In this document: one piece after another, positions 26,291 through 35,794 of the stretch
How positions within the stretch are numbered: position 1 is the first letter of the stretch
Layout of the letters: the number at the start of each line of letters is the position of its first letter
Assembly: GCF_005405005.1 (NCBI RefSeq)
Contig: NZ_BJDH01000005.1
Coordinates: 1-64,000, forward strand
DNA: 64,000 nucleotides
Origin: Lactiplantibacillus daoliensis
Lineage (GTDB): Bacteria; Bacillota; Bacilli; Lactobacillales; Lactobacillaceae
Direction: 5' to 3'
Notes under the pieces: generated by a model
Told to the model about the DNA's origin: nothing
What the model saw: the letters and a program-made list of their open reading frames with translations, nothing else
Database searches by the model: none
Program-made: the position numbers and the translations under genes

Positions 26291-27645
26291 AAAAACTTAA
26301 TCAGTTATTCAAACGTTATTGGCAACTTTTTAGTGCGGCTGCGGTCGTTCTTATTATTGGACTGGGAGTCTTTGGTTATTCGAGATCTCAAGTGCATGCC
26401 GCTGCTGGTCGAACACGCGTGGTCTTTTGGCATGAAATGAAAGGTCCCGGTCAGAAAAAATTAGTGACTTTTATTAATGAATTCAATAAGTCACAGTCAA
26501 AGTATGAAGTCGTGCCGCAATTCCAAGGTGGTTACAACGACGTCATTCAAAAGATTATGAACACCCATGGCACTGATGCGTCACCAGCGATTTTCCAATC
26601 AATGGATATTTCCACGAGTCAAATGTATCACAGTGGTTTTACCGTCCCAATGCAGAAATTCATTGATAAAGAAAATTATGACGTCAGCAAGATTGCTTCA
26701 GTTGCCAGAGGGGTCGCGACACGGAATAATACACTATTAGCGATGCCATTCAATACGTCTCAAACGACACTTTACTATAACGCTGGCCTATTGAAGAAGT
26801 ATAATATTACGCCACCACCAGTTAATCCAACTTATAGTGATATTACGCGTGTTTCAAAGCAGCTTTATGATCGTTCTAATCATAAGGTAAAGGGGATCAG
26901 TGTTGAATCATACTCATGGTTATTTGAACAGTTCTTATCAAATGCCAATGAAGAATTTGCCAATAAGAATGACGGTCATACTGGGATTTCGACTAAGGTG
27001 AACTTCACTGGTCCAACGGCCATCAAGTCAATGACTTGGGTCCAAGATCGGGTGAAATACGGCGACTTCATGAACTTTGGGTCACACAAAAACGAAATGG
27101 CAGTTTTCTTGTCCAACAAGTTAGGGATTTATATGCAGACTTCCGCGGATATGAGTGTGTTAGCCAAAGGTTTGGGTAAGAATCTCGGCGTGACGTATTA
27201 CCCACGTCCAGACGGGGTTAAGGCTAATGGGATCTCCGTTGGTGGGGCATCACTTTGGATTTCAAATGATAAATCTGAAGCTGTTCAAAAAGGTGCCTGG
27301 GAATTCACGAAGTTTTTGATTAATCCTAAAAACCAAGCCCGTTGGGAAAAAGCAACTGGTTATTTGGCCATTAACAAAGACTCTGCCAATGAACCAATCT
27401 TAAAGCAGTCCTATGAAAAACTGCCAATGCTCAAAGTTCCGAGTGATCAGTTGAAGAGTGCTAAAGCTAATTACACGAACTCTGGGATCTTTGTTGACGG
27501 GGTGGTTGCGGCGCGTTCATTGATTCAAAATGCCATGCAACAAATTTATGCTGGCAAAGATGTCTACAAATCTTTAAAAGCTGCTGAAGATTCGTACAAT
27601 AAAGTGTTAGAATCAAATAACCTGGCCAATGGCTGGACGAAATAA
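26287..27645 (+). CDS. ugpB: Extracellular solute-binding protein, UgpB type, without lipobox
   Basis: A 452-residue family 1 solute-binding protein. An N-terminal membrane segment (about residues 14-32) is followed by VHAAAG, which could be a signal peptidase I site. VVFWHEMKGPG begins the mature domain. Family relatives bind glycerol-3-phosphate or glycerophosphodiesters. Gram-positive binding proteins are normally lipoproteins, but there is no cysteine in the signal region and none elsewhere in the protein. It may stay anchored by an uncleaved segment. The start overlaps ugpE by four bases. Confidence 0.88.
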   Translation: MKKLNQLFKRYWQLFSAAAVVLIIGLGVFGYSRSQVHAAAGRTRVVFWHEMKGPGQKKLVTFINEFNKSQSKYEVVPQFQGGYNDVIQKIMNTHGTDASPAIFQSMDISTSQMYHSGFTVPMQKFIDKENYDVSKIASVARGVATRNNTLLAMPFNTSQTTLYYNAGLLKKYNITPPPVNPTYSDITRVSKQLYDRSNHKVKGISVESYSWLFEQFLSNANEEFANKNDGHTGISTKVNFTGPTAIKSMTWVQDRVKYGDFMNFGSHKNEMAVFLSNKLGIYMQTSADMSVLAKGLGKNLGVTYYPRPDGVKANGISVGGASLWISNDKSEAVQKGAWEFTKFLINPKNQARWEKATGYLAINKDSANEPILKQSYEKLPMLKVPSDQLKSAKANYTNSGIFVDGVVAARSLIQNAMQQIYAGKDVYKSLKAAEDSYNKVLESNNLANGWTK

Positions 27646-27665
27646 GCGAAAAGAGCTGAAAAACA

Positions 27666-28352
27666 ATGACAAGTAAATCGTTAATTTATGGTCACCGGGG
27701 TGTGCCAGTGAAGTTTCCTGAAAATTCATTAGCTGGTTTCGCCTATGCGGTCGGTCAAAAGATTGATGGTTTGGAATTCGATGTGCATTTGACAAAGGAT
27801 AATGTTCCGGTCATCATGCATGACGAAAAAATTGACCGCACCACGGATGGCAAAGGCAAGATCTCTGAATATACTTTTGCCGAATTACGCCAGTTCTCAT
27901 TAGCAAATGGGGAACCTATTCCGGCCTTAACTGAGTTGTTGGAATTGGTGGGTGGCGAGCCAGTACATTTGAACCTGGAATTCAAAACGGATAAACACTA
28001 TTATCAAGGCATTGAACGGATCGTGTTACGGTTAGTTCATCAAGCCGATTTAGTTTATCCGGTGGTATTTTCCTCGTTTAATTTGCACAGCTTGGAACGG
28101 GGCTATAAGTTAGATCCAACGCAGAAGTACGCTTTTCTATCTTCCGCTCGGATTGGGGACCCGGAAGGCTTCTGTGCAAGTGAACATTTGGAAGGGTTGC
28201 ATCTGGAGCATTATCAAGCCATGCCACATGTTTCTGAACGGGTTTGGACCGTGGATGATCCTGATGAGATGCGTCAACTGTTTAATAAGCAAGTCAGTGC
28301 AGTCATCACCAATGATTTTGAATTAGCTCGCGATGTACGCGCTGTGAGTTAG
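27666..28352 (+). CDS. ugpQ: Glycerophosphodiester phosphodiesterase
   Basis: A 228-residue GDPD-family protein. YGHRGVPVKFPENSLAGF holds the catalytic His-Arg and Glu, EFDVHLTKD the metal-binding Glu/Asp, and MHDEKIDRTTDG the second histidine. No signal peptide, so it acts in the cytoplasm, cutting imported glycerophosphodiesters to glycerol-3-phosphate and an alcohol. It is 20 bases after ugpB and ends the operon, which supports the substrate of the transporter. AAGAGCTGAAAAAC precedes the ATG. Confidence 0.94.
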   Translation: MTSKSLIYGHRGVPVKFPENSLAGFAYAVGQKIDGLEFDVHLTKDNVPVIMHDEKIDRTTDGKGKISEYTFAELRQFSLANGEPIPALTELLELVGGEPVHLNLEFKTDKHYYQGIERIVLRLVHQADLVYPVVFSSFNLHSLERGYKLDPTQKYAFLSSARIGDPEGFCASEHLEGLHLEHYQAMPHVSERVWTVDDPDEMRQLFNKQVSAVITNDFELARDVRAVS

Positions 28353-28360
28353 CACTGCAA

Positions 28361-28412
28361 AAAAATAGCACTGTCGTCAACGGAGATTTCCGTGACGGCA
28401 GTGCTATTTTTG
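28361..28412. terminator. Bidirectional terminator after the ugp operon
   Basis: A long stem (AAAAATAGCACTGTCGTCA against TGACGGCAGTGCTATTTTT) with T runs both ways, shared with the convergent kinase gene. Confidence 0.95.
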
Positions 28413-29060
28413 TTAGACGTTAGCTGGATTGCGAATCTTACCTAATTCAGCATCAATTTGTGCTAAAACGGCTTCACGATTCTCGGGCTTTTCTAAGTTG
28501 TATTTTTGTAAATCGATCTTCATCTTAGGACTGGCGTCGTATTCGTCGAACCACTTGCGATAAGCGGTCCACATCTTGTAGTAGTATGATTCCAATTCTG
28601 GGTTATTGTCGAATTGTTCATAGTCACGACCACGCTTCTTGATCCGATAAAGAATAGTTTCAAAGTCAGTTTCTGAGTAAACCATCAAATCTGGTGCCTT
28701 CTTAGGCAATTCAGTTAATTCAGTCATCATGTTATCTAATAATTGCAGATAGACATTTAATTCAGTGTCTGAAATGTTACCTTCAGCGTTGTTTTCTTTG
28801 GTGAACAGCGCGTCTTCATAAATCGAACGGTCGAGGACGTTATTATCGTCAGCCAGTGCTTGTTTAATCATGCCAAAACGTTTATTTAAAAAATAAATTT
28901 GTAGTAGGAAACCGTAGTTCTTTGGATCCGAGTAATATAGTGGCAAGACTGGATTGTCACCAACGGGTTCGTAAAATGCTTTTGTACCAAGGTGGTCGGC
29001 GATTAAACCAGTTAACGTGGTTTTGCCGACCCCAATCATTCCTGCTGTTATTATCACCAT
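28413..29060 (-). CDS. Deoxynucleoside kinase
   Basis: A 215-residue P-loop kinase of the deoxyadenosine/deoxyguanosine kinase family. The P-loop is GMIGVGKTT (7-15), FYEPVGDNP is the EPV substrate motif, and LDRSIYEDALF is the DRS motif with catalytic Arg. It phosphorylates salvaged deoxynucleosides, which lactobacilli need. Lactobacilli often carry two paralogous kinase genes in tandem; only one is here. AGAGGGG lies upstream of ATG 29060. Confidence 0.93.
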   Translation of the reverse strand: MVIITAGMIGVGKTTLTGLIADHLGTKAFYEPVGDNPVLPLYYSDPKNYGFLLQIYFLNKRFGMIKQALADDNNVLDRSIYEDALFTKENNAEGNISDTELNVYLQLLDNMMTELTELPKKAPDLMVYSETDFETILYRIKKRGRDYEQFDNNPELESYYYKMWTAYRKWFDEYDASPKMKIDLQKYNLEKPENREAVLAQIDAELGKIRNPANV

Positions 29061-29106
29061 GATAGCCCCTCTTTATAGAAAATTGCACAACATATTGTAT
29101 AACAAA

Positions 29107-29146
29107 AAAAGTTTCAATACCATATAGACATTTGGTAGAAACTTTG
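29107..29146 (-). terminator. Terminator after mscL
   Basis: An imperfect stem on the minus strand (AAAGTTTCTACCA against TGGTATTGAAACTTT) followed by T residues, between mscL and the kinase gene. Confidence 0.85.
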
Positions 29147-29153
29147 CTTGGGG

Positions 29154-29537
29154 TTATTTTTTAGCTTGTTCTTTGAGCAAATCACGAATCTCACTCAAGT
29201 ATTGTTCTGATAAGTCCGGCGTTTCTTCGACTTCTTCTTCGTCAAGCTCCGTGTGAATCACGCGATTAATTATTTTGACCAAGAAGAAGACGACGATGGC
29301 GACAATGAAAAAATTGATCACCGAGTTGAGAAAGGCACCATATTTAAAAGTTGCTTCGCCAATCGTAAACTTTAAGTTGGAAAGATCAATTTTGCCAAGA
29401 AAAATTCCGATTAGTGGATTGATGAGATAATCGGTCAGAGATTTGACGATAGCAGTGAACGCGGACCCAATAATGACCCCAACGGCCAAATCAATGACGT
29501 TTCCGCGGGCAATAAAAGTTTTGAATTCTTCAATCAT
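29154..29537 (-). CDS. mscL: Large-conductance mechanosensitive channel
   Basis: A 127-residue protein of normal MscL length. [20 protein letters not shown] is the N-terminal helix and pore-lining first segment, [15 protein letters not shown] is the second, and an acidic linker ([12 protein letters not shown]) leads to the cytoplasmic helix. It opens under membrane tension on hypo-osmotic shock. GGGAGTCACACACT precedes the ATG. It is transcribed alone. Confidence 0.97.
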   Translation of the reverse strand: MIEEFKTFIARGNVIDLAVGVIIGSAFTAIVKSLTDYLINPLIGIFLGKIDLSNLKFTIGEATFKYGAFLNSVINFFIVAIVVFFLVKIINRVIHTELDEEEVEETPDLSEQYLSEIRDLLKEQAKK

Positions 29538-29888
29538 AGTGTGTGACTCCCTTCAAGTTTTGTCTTAATTAGTATAGCGAAAACGCGGAGTTGCCTCAAC
29601 CGCTTTGCTTAGATGGTTGGGATTTTAGTTGGTTTGCACAGTAAACAAAAATGGACTTCGCATTTCCTTAACATCTTGTCAGTGATGAAAAAAGTGAACT
29701 GAGTAGTCGCTATCTTTGAAAAACATCCTCAAATTAATCTTATTAATATTAATTTGAATGTAATTTAATATCTCGCTAGGCATAAAATTTATAAGCTTTT
29801 TTTCCTTCATTACGCACATGAAATAATGTAAAATATCTAATGTACAAGATGATTGGAAACAACTATTAGATTGAAAGGAGTGAGATGT
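29538..29888. other. AT-rich intergenic region between mscL and the surface cluster
   Basis: Divergent promoters must lie here but no clear -35/-10 pair is convincing. The right half is strongly AT-rich. An inverted repeat AAATTAAT/ATTAATTT (29731-29755, 9-base spacer) is the only notable structure, about 135 bases before the surface-protein start, and could be a regulator site. A TAAAAT at about 29829 may be a -10. Confidence 0.35.
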
Positions 29889-32372
29889 ATGCAGTACCGG
29901 CGATTGTGGACCCGGAGCTGCCTAAGTCTAGCATTGACCATTGGTGTGGTCAGTTACTTAGAGCCACCAACGACTATTTTGGCGGTGCCGCAAGTGCGAG
30001 AGCGTGCTGATCAGTCGACCTCGATGAGTGTGTTCACTGATAGGCAGTCAGTGTCTCAAAGCAGTGCTAGTCATCAAGTATCACAACAATCAGCTGATTC
30101 TCAGGTAGACAGGAAATTGAGAACCCATACCGATTCGGAATTGACTGGTACCAGTCGTGCAAGTACAGCTCTGGAAAAAGATGGTAGCAAGCAAATTTCT
30201 CAGCGAGCGACCACACGTGCAACACAGATAGTTAATGGTAGTGTTACGATGACGCTGGATACAGATGGCACATTGCATTTGAGCGGTGGGTCGTTTTACG
30301 TGCCAGTTTCAATTAAAGCCGCAAGTTGGATTGCAAAAGAATTGACGGCTCAAGGTGCTAGTCCGGATCAAGTTTTGAAAATCAAGATTGAAGGTCGTAT
30401 TACGACTAGAAACATAACGGATTATGGCTATCTGTTTGCGGGGTTAGTTAATTTAACTAATGTTGATGGTCTAGCCAATCTGGATATTGCTAATGTAACT
30501 AGCTTGAAATATCTCTTTCAAGGAGATCAGCGGTTGCAGCAAATTGATTTTGGACAGTCGAACTTTTCCAAGGTGCAGAGCTTTGAAGGCATGTTCTACA
30601 ACTGTTCAGCGTTAACTAATATTGCTGGGATTAGTCAATGGGATACTTCGGGTGTAACGAATCTCGCTTACATGTTCTCTGGTGCAAGTTCATTGACGTC
30701 ACTGCCTATTAGCACCTGGAATACGAGTAAAGTGACGATTCTCAGTTATACCTTTTATAATTGTTCTTCGTTAGTTTCATTAGATGTTGCTAGATGGGAT
30801 ACGCACAATGTCACTAAAATGCAAAGTACTTTCGCTAATGACATTGGTTTGAAAACTTTAGATGTTGCTGGCTGGGATACGAGGTCGGTTGAGAATTTAG
30901 ATTACGCTTTTAAAGGCCTTACCAGTCTAACTAGCTTGCCAGTTGATAAGTGGAATACAAGTAGGCTTGGGACAATGGTGGGGGTATTTGCAAAGTCCCC
31001 CAAGTTAGTAACTTTACCGATTGGCAATTGGGATGTTAGTAACGTGACCAATATGAATTCAGCTTTCTTGGATTGCACTGGTTTAAAAACATTGCCTGTG
31101 GCTACTTGGAAGACTCAGAACGTAACCAATATGGGGGCTATTTTTAAGGGGGTGAGCGGATTAGCGACGTTACCAGTAGCAGGTTGGAATACCGTTAACG
31201 TCGAAAATATGGAACTTGCTTTTGCTGGAATGAGTAGTCTTAACGAGTTGCCGGTTGCTAAATGGCAGACGGGAAAAGTTAAGAGAATGGGTGGCACCTT
31301 CCGAGAAATTAGTAAAGTGACTGATCTTCAGATTAGTGGCTGGGATACCAGCCAAGTGACGGATATGTCGTTTCTGTTTTATGGGAATCCACAATTTGAA
31401 ACATTACCAATCGCTAATTGGAATACTGCAAAGGTGACTAATTTTGAATCTGTCTTTGAGAATACTAATCTTGAAAAATTAGATTTAAGCGGTTGGGACA
31501 CTAATCAAGCGCAGAATTACAAAAATGCGTTTGGCGGCAAGTTACCACCTAAACAGCTTTGGTTGGGCCAAAAGTTTAATTTCTTTAATAGTACTAGCTG
31601 GGGATTGCCCGATCCTAGTCGTGACGCGCCCTATGTTGGAAAATGGCGTAGGCTAAATGATAATAAAATTTATACGTCGACTGATTTGATGACTAAATAT
31701 GATGTCAAATACCCTGTTAGTGAATTCGAATGGGTGAAGGGTAAGACAATTACGGTGAAGTATGTAGATACCGCTGACAAATCTTTGGCCCCAGATACCC
31801 AAATTGCGGGGACGATTGGTGATAATTATCAGCTAAAACCAATTGAGATTGATGGTTATTTGCCTGAAAATCCGAATGGTGTTCAAGGAACTTTTACAGA
31901 TGAGGATGCCGTCATTAAGTTTGTGTACAGACCCGGTAACTTAGTTTTTGTTTCTGCGCCTCGGGCCATCGATTTTGGTCAGAATAAAATTACCGGAAAA
32001 TCAGAGACCTATGATGCCAAGTATGATACCGGCTTGGTTGTTAAGGATAATCGCCCGCTGGGTTCGACGTGGTCATTAAACGCCACACTGGTGAAGGGTG
32101 GTTTCGTGGGGGAAAAGTCTGCCCATTCATTAACAGGTGTAGCCGTACTCAGTTATCAAGATCAACAAAAATACGAGTCTACGTTGATTCCAGACGTGGC
32201 CATTTCAATTGTTAATGGTCAAAAAACTGTTTCACATGAGGTGGTTAATGTACTTGGTCCAGCGTCAGCAATGGGTGTATTGCGTTTAAACGTCCCAACT
32301 GATCGTGTGTCACCAGACACGTACAAAGCCACAGTAACTTGGACACTTAATCAAGGCGTTGCTAACAAATGA
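29889..32372 (+). CDS. BspA-like repeat surface protein with MucBP and WxL domains
   Basis: An 827-residue exported protein. Signal peptide (residues 1-33, ending LAVPQ), then a Ser/Gln-rich linker to about 110. About 13 DUF285/BspA-type repeats of roughly 23 residues follow (W[DN]T..V..M...F......L..LP pattern, 170-560), then a MucBP-like domain (TVKYVDTADKSLAPDTQIAG, around 620-690) and a C-terminal WxL domain with TWSLNATL and VTWTL. WxL domains bind peptidoglycan noncovalently. Start ATG 29889 follows AAAGGAG by eight bases. It heads a four-gene surface cluster of the Csc type and is likely an adhesin or glycan binder. Confidence 0.9.
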   Translation: MQYRRLWTRSCLSLALTIGVVSYLEPPTTILAVPQVRERADQSTSMSVFTDRQSVSQSSASHQVSQQSADSQVDRKLRTHTDSELTGTSRASTALEKDGSKQISQRATTRATQIVNGSVTMTLDTDGTLHLSGGSFYVPVSIKAASWIAKELTAQGASPDQVLKIKIEGRITTRNITDYGYLFAGLVNLTNVDGLANLDIANVTSLKYLFQGDQRLQQIDFGQSNFSKVQSFEGMFYNCSALTNIAGISQWDTSGVTNLAYMFSGASSLTSLPISTWNTSKVTILSYTFYNCSSLVSLDVARWDTHNVTKMQSTFANDIGLKTLDVAGWDTRSVENLDYAFKGLTSLTSLPVDKWNTSRLGTMVGVFAKSPKLVTLPIGNWDVSNVTNMNSAFLDCTGLKTLPVATWKTQNVTNMGAIFKGVSGLATLPVAGWNTVNVENMELAFAGMSSLNELPVAKWQTGKVKRMGGTFREISKVTDLQISGWDTSQVTDMSFLFYGNPQFETLPIANWNTAKVTNFESVFENTNLEKLDLSGWDTNQAQNYKNAFGGKLPPKQLWLGQKFNFFNSTSWGLPDPSRDAPYVGKWRRLNDNKIYTSTDLMTKYDVKYPVSEFEWVKGKTITVKYVDTADKSLAPDTQIAGTIGDNYQLKPIEIDGYLPENPNGVQGTFTDEDAVIKFVYRPGNLVFVSAPRAIDFGQNKITGKSETYDAKYDTGLVVKDNRPLGSTWSLNATLVKGGFVGEKSAHSLTGVAVLSYQDQQKYESTLIPDVAISIVNGQKTVSHEVVNVLGPASAMGVLRLNVPTDRVSPDTYKATVTWTLNQGVANK

Positions 32373-32503
32373 AAAAGTAACTAGTTAAGTGCGTATTTTT
32401 CAGACCGATTAGTTATTGTCAAAAGGTTGTGCATGGTTACAAACTGTTTCGTCAATTGTTGTGAGCCGACGACGAATAACAGGCCGAAAAAGGAGTGGTG
32501 GTG

Positions 32504-32878
32504 GTGAAATATTGGAGAGTCATTGTCATTGGTATTAGTGCCCTGCTTTTGTGGGGGTGGCTGTTGACACCAATCGCCAGTGCAGTTAGCACGGCTGACA
32601 GCCCAGCCGCGATTCAATTTGAAGGAAAAACTGAATCATCATCAAATCAGCACGGTGGTGACAATCAGTTTCACGTGACCGAAGCGTCAAAGGCTAGTAG
32701 TTCAATGCCTACCAAATCGGACGTTAAACAACCTGAGCGTCAGGCAACATGGGGCTGGCTACCACAAACAAATGAACAGTGGTGGTTGAGTGCGTTTATT
32801 GGTGGAATTGGGTTACTGATGATTTTAATTAGTTGTCAATTAATTACTTACTTAAAAAAGAGGAGCTTATTACGATGA
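32504..32878 (+). CDS. Small LPXTG-type cell-wall anchored protein (CscD-like)
   Basis: A 124-residue protein. Signal peptide (residues 1-29, ending SAVS), a short Ser-rich middle, then LPQTNE, a membrane stretch and a KKRSLLR tail: a sortase sorting signal. Four GTG codons in a row (32495-32506) follow AGGAG; the last gives the best spacing (8 bases). Csc clusters normally include one such small anchored protein. Its stop overlaps the next start (ATGA). It could anchor or stabilise the complex on the wall. Confidence 0.85.
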   Translation: MKYWRVIVIGISALLLWGWLLTPIASAVSTADSPAAIQFEGKTESSSNQHGGDNQFHVTEASKASSSMPTKSDVKQPERQATWGWLPQTNEQWWLSAFIGGIGLLMILISCQLITYLKKRSLLR

Positions 32879-33504
32879 AAAAAATTCTTCTAGGACTTTT
32901 ATGCGCAACAACATTATTTACAACAGCTGGATTAACGGCAAGTGCGGCGGATACGGATAACCCTAAACCTCAAATATCAAAAGGAAAGATTGAGTTTTTA
33001 CAAGGTGGACTCACCATTGATAATGGTGCCACAGACTTGACAGCTGCCAGCTTGGATTTTGGTAGTAATAAGATTGAAGCCGCTAAGGCGGGTGACAAAG
33101 ATTACCGCTATGCTAATATCAATAAAGATGCAGCGATTACCGTATCAGATTTACGGGGAAGCGGTGCTGGTTGGAAATTATCTGTTAAGCAAAATGACGT
33201 TTTTAAAAATGACAAAGCAACGGTCAATAAAGAATTAACAGGCGCTATTTTGACGTTGAATGGAGTTTTGGATACTGACGCCTCAACTACAGGTGCGGAT
33301 GCAAATGTAAATAAGAATGTTTCTTTGGGTGAGGTTAATAGTGATCACGTTCTGATGGATGCAGCTGTGGGCAAAGGTAATGGTAACAATGTGGCTAATA
33401 TTTCGGGGTCACAATTAACGGTACCGTTGAAAACAGCACGAGCTGAAGGAATTTACTCAACGACCTTAACTTGGAGTGTTGAGGCCACACCAGCCAACAG
33501 TTAA
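32875..33504 (+). CDS. WxL-domain surface protein (CscB-like)
   Basis: A 209-residue protein. Signal peptide (1-22, ending TASAADT), then one WxL domain over the rest with the two motifs GWKLSV and LTWSVE. Such short WxL proteins attach noncovalently to the cell wall and act with the larger WxL and DUF916 partners. ATG 32875 overlaps the previous stop by four bases and has AGAGGAG upstream; the tandem order shows one operon. Confidence 0.92.
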   Translation: MKKILLGLLCATTLFTTAGLTASAADTDNPKPQISKGKIEFLQGGLTIDNGATDLTAASLDFGSNKIEAAKAGDKDYRYANINKDAAITVSDLRGSGAGWKLSVKQNDVFKNDKATVNKELTGAILTLNGVLDTDASTTGADANVNKNVSLGEVNSDHVLMDAAVGKGNGNNVANISGSQLTVPLKTARAEGIYSTTLTWSVEATPANS

Positions 33505-33579
33505 TAAATACTGATCGGAAAAGCATGAACGAACCATGCGTTAATGTCATTTTCCGAGTCACGATTAGGAGGAGAAATG

Positions 33580-34620
33580 ATGTTAACGAAAAGATGGTGG
33601 CAGTTGGGGGTCGGCTTGTTGATTGGAATGGCTAGTCTTGGTTGGGCAGGAACCGGATCGGCTAATACGGTTGGATTCGAAGTCGCACCGGTTCCGTCAA
33701 AGTTTCAATCAGACAAGGCTGTGTCATATTATGATTTGAAGCTAAAGCCTGATCAAACGACCAATCTGACGGTTAAAGTAACTAACACTAGCAAGCAAGA
33801 AATCACGGTGCATACTGGTATTGCACCGGCGACGACTAATCCGAATGGGGTCGTTGAATATCAGGGAACCTCGGTGGGCAAGAATATTGATTTACCTGTC
33901 AAGGTTAGTCAGATCATTACGACGACCGCCGACAAACTGACCTTGGCACCAGGGACTAGTCAGCTGGTATCATTTAAAATAAAAATGCCGGCGAAAGCGT
34001 ATGATGGTAGTGTTGTTGGTGGGTTGAGCTTCTTGAAAAAGGCAACAAAACAAGAGAGTAAGAGCTCGATGGCGATCAAAAATCAATATGCCTACTCAGT
34101 TGCGGTCGTCTTGCATGGTGATCGTCAGCTTACAAAGAACCGGGTGACGTTGGGAAAAATTGATGCGACCCAAAACAACGGTTATAACCAAATTAGTCTG
34201 GCTATACAAAATCGAACGGCGGCATTTCTAAATCAGGTTGAAACCGAGGTTAAAATTTATCGCCGTGGTAGTCAGAAAGTGAGCTATCAACAAGTTAAGC
34301 AACATGGGCAGATTGCGCCTAACTCAATTTATGACTTGCCACTGCGGATTGGGCGAAATGCGCTCAAGTCCGGAAAATACACGGCTAAGTTGACTGTAAA
34401 ATCTAAAGCACAGCACTGGTCGTTTACGAAAGGCTTTGAAATAACGCGGGCACGTGCTGATCAATTAAACAAAACTGCGGTCATCGAACACCATATCAAT
34501 TGGTGGCTATGGATCGGTCTTGGTTTGTTGACCATCATATTGTTGTTAATTGCTTGGTATATTCACCGTAAGCAACAAAGAATTAAACGGTTAGAAGCAC
34601 AACTTAAAGCCAAAGAGTAA
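33580..34620 (+). CDS. DUF916/DUF3324 membrane-anchored protein (CscA-like)
   Basis: A 346-residue protein. Signal peptide (1-28, ending GSANT), DUF916 domain (FEVAPVPSKFQ...YYDLKLKPDQ, about 30-150; a WxL-protein peptidoglycan-binding domain), DUF3324 domain (about 160-300; host-binding), and a C-terminal membrane segment WWLWIGLGLLTIILLLIAWY with a basic tail. ATG 33580 is six bases after AGGAGG; the ATG just before it is too close. Proteins of this pair partner with WxL proteins in Csc clusters. It is the last gene of the operon. Confidence 0.92.
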   Translation: MLTKRWWQLGVGLLIGMASLGWAGTGSANTVGFEVAPVPSKFQSDKAVSYYDLKLKPDQTTNLTVKVTNTSKQEITVHTGIAPATTNPNGVVEYQGTSVGKNIDLPVKVSQIITTTADKLTLAPGTSQLVSFKIKMPAKAYDGSVVGGLSFLKKATKQESKSSMAIKNQYAYSVAVVLHGDRQLTKNRVTLGKIDATQNNGYNQISLAIQNRTAAFLNQVETEVKIYRRGSQKVSYQQVKQHGQIAPNSIYDLPLRIGRNALKSGKYTAKLTVKSKAQHWSFTKGFEITRARADQLNKTAVIEHHINWWLWIGLGLLTIILLLIAWYIHRKQQRIKRLEAQLKAKE

Positions 34621-34639
34621 CAAAGTTAATCCCTGTCTG

Positions 34640-34688
34640 AAACCTCATCACCGCACACTAAAGCAAAGTGTGGTAATGAGGTTTTATT
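34640..34688 (+). terminator. Terminator of the surface-protein operon
   Basis: A stem AAACCTCAT.ACC.CAC/GTGGTAATGAGGTTTT with small mismatches and a T-rich tail. Confidence 0.88.
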
Positions 34689-34878
34689 GTGTTTTATCAT
34701 ATTTTTTTGACAGTTATCTGGGTTAGCAACATGTTAACAGATGTCGCCAGCAAAAAAATTGGCTATTCTTGATGGTCAGCCGTCCGATAGACTACCTGAT
34801 CCAGCATAAAAGCGGTTGCATTTATAAGCTGAGTTCGCTAAAGTGAAGGTATGACTAAGGATTGAGAGGACTTTTTTA

Positions 34879-35700
34879 ATGTACAAAATGATCGTGTGTG
34901 ATTTGGACGAAACACTCATGAATGATGATGGCAGCTTATCTGAAAAGAACGCCGCAGCGATTCAGGCCGCGACAGCCAAAGGGGTTTACTTTGTACCTAA
35001 TTCTGGCCGCAGCTATACGTCATTTCAAAATGACTTAGAAAAAATGCAACTACGGGACAAAGCTGGCCAGTATTCAATTTCGTATAATGGTGGTTTGATA
35101 ATCGAAAATGCTGGTAATCGACCAATTGCCGTCAACGCGATGCCATACGAGATGGCTAAAACTGTTTTCGAGACTGGCGCAGCTGAACCACAAGCGGCAA
35201 CGCATATTTACACCCAGGATGTGCTATATATTTATCATCCGACACCAGATGATTCCGCTTATTTGACCAATCGGGGGGTCTCATTCAAAGTATTGGATGA
35301 ACCCAACTTTGAGCAGTTTAAAGAGATGGCGATTATGAAAGTGATCATGGCGCTACCAACGATGGCCGCGAGAAAACAAATGCGGCGGGCTGTCGAAGCC
35401 AAGGTTGATCCAACGGCTTTAACCGTCACATACTCATCTGATCGGTATGTCGAATTTAATCGGGCTGGGGTCAATAAAGGGACCGCCTCAGTTCAGCTTG
35501 GTAAATTGTTGGGCATTACACCTGACGAAATCATTGCTGCTGGCGATAACGGCAATGACTTGTCAATGTTGCACGCAGTTGGCTTGCCAGTGAGTGTGGC
35601 AAACGGCATCGACAGTGTGAAGTCGGTGGCGAAGTATGTCACAACGGCTGACAATAACCACAATGCCATCGCTGAAATAATTAATAAGTTTATTTTGTAA
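34879..35700 (+). CDS. Cof-type HAD phosphatase
   Basis: A 273-residue HAD-IIB protein. The nucleophile motif is CDLDETLM (Asp8, Asp10), motif III Lys is near 200, and motif IV is GDNGND. The cap domain lies between about 85 and 190. Such proteins dephosphorylate sugar phosphates, FMN or PLP; the substrate cannot be told. Its ATG follows GAGAGGAC. It is transcribed alone. Confidence 0.92.
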   Translation: MYKMIVCDLDETLMNDDGSLSEKNAAAIQAATAKGVYFVPNSGRSYTSFQNDLEKMQLRDKAGQYSISYNGGLIIENAGNRPIAVNAMPYEMAKTVFETGAAEPQAATHIYTQDVLYIYHPTPDDSAYLTNRGVSFKVLDEPNFEQFKEMAIMKVIMALPTMAARKQMRRAVEAKVDPTALTVTYSSDRYVEFNRAGVNKGTASVQLGKLLGITPDEIIAAGDNGNDLSMLHAVGLPVSVANGIDSVKSVAKYVTTADNNHNAIAEIINKFIL

Positions 35701-35733
35701 AAAGCAGCTACGTTAATTGCTAGTATTCTCCGT

Positions 35734-35763
35734 TTGAATTGGTCCTTTTACAAGTGGTATGAT
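35734..35763 (+). promoter_or_regulatory. Promoter upstream of the 35838 gene
   Basis: The -35 TTGAAT (35734-35739) and -10 TATGAT (35758-35763) are spaced by 18 bases. Confidence 0.6.
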
Positions 35764-35794
35764 AGGTATTGAAAATGTAATATGACATTTTTCG

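Noticed and set aside
30390-31560. Regularly spaced similar segments that could look like a repeat array
   Set aside because: They are protein-level BspA/DUF285 repeats inside one open reading frame with varied DNA sequence; not CRISPR.
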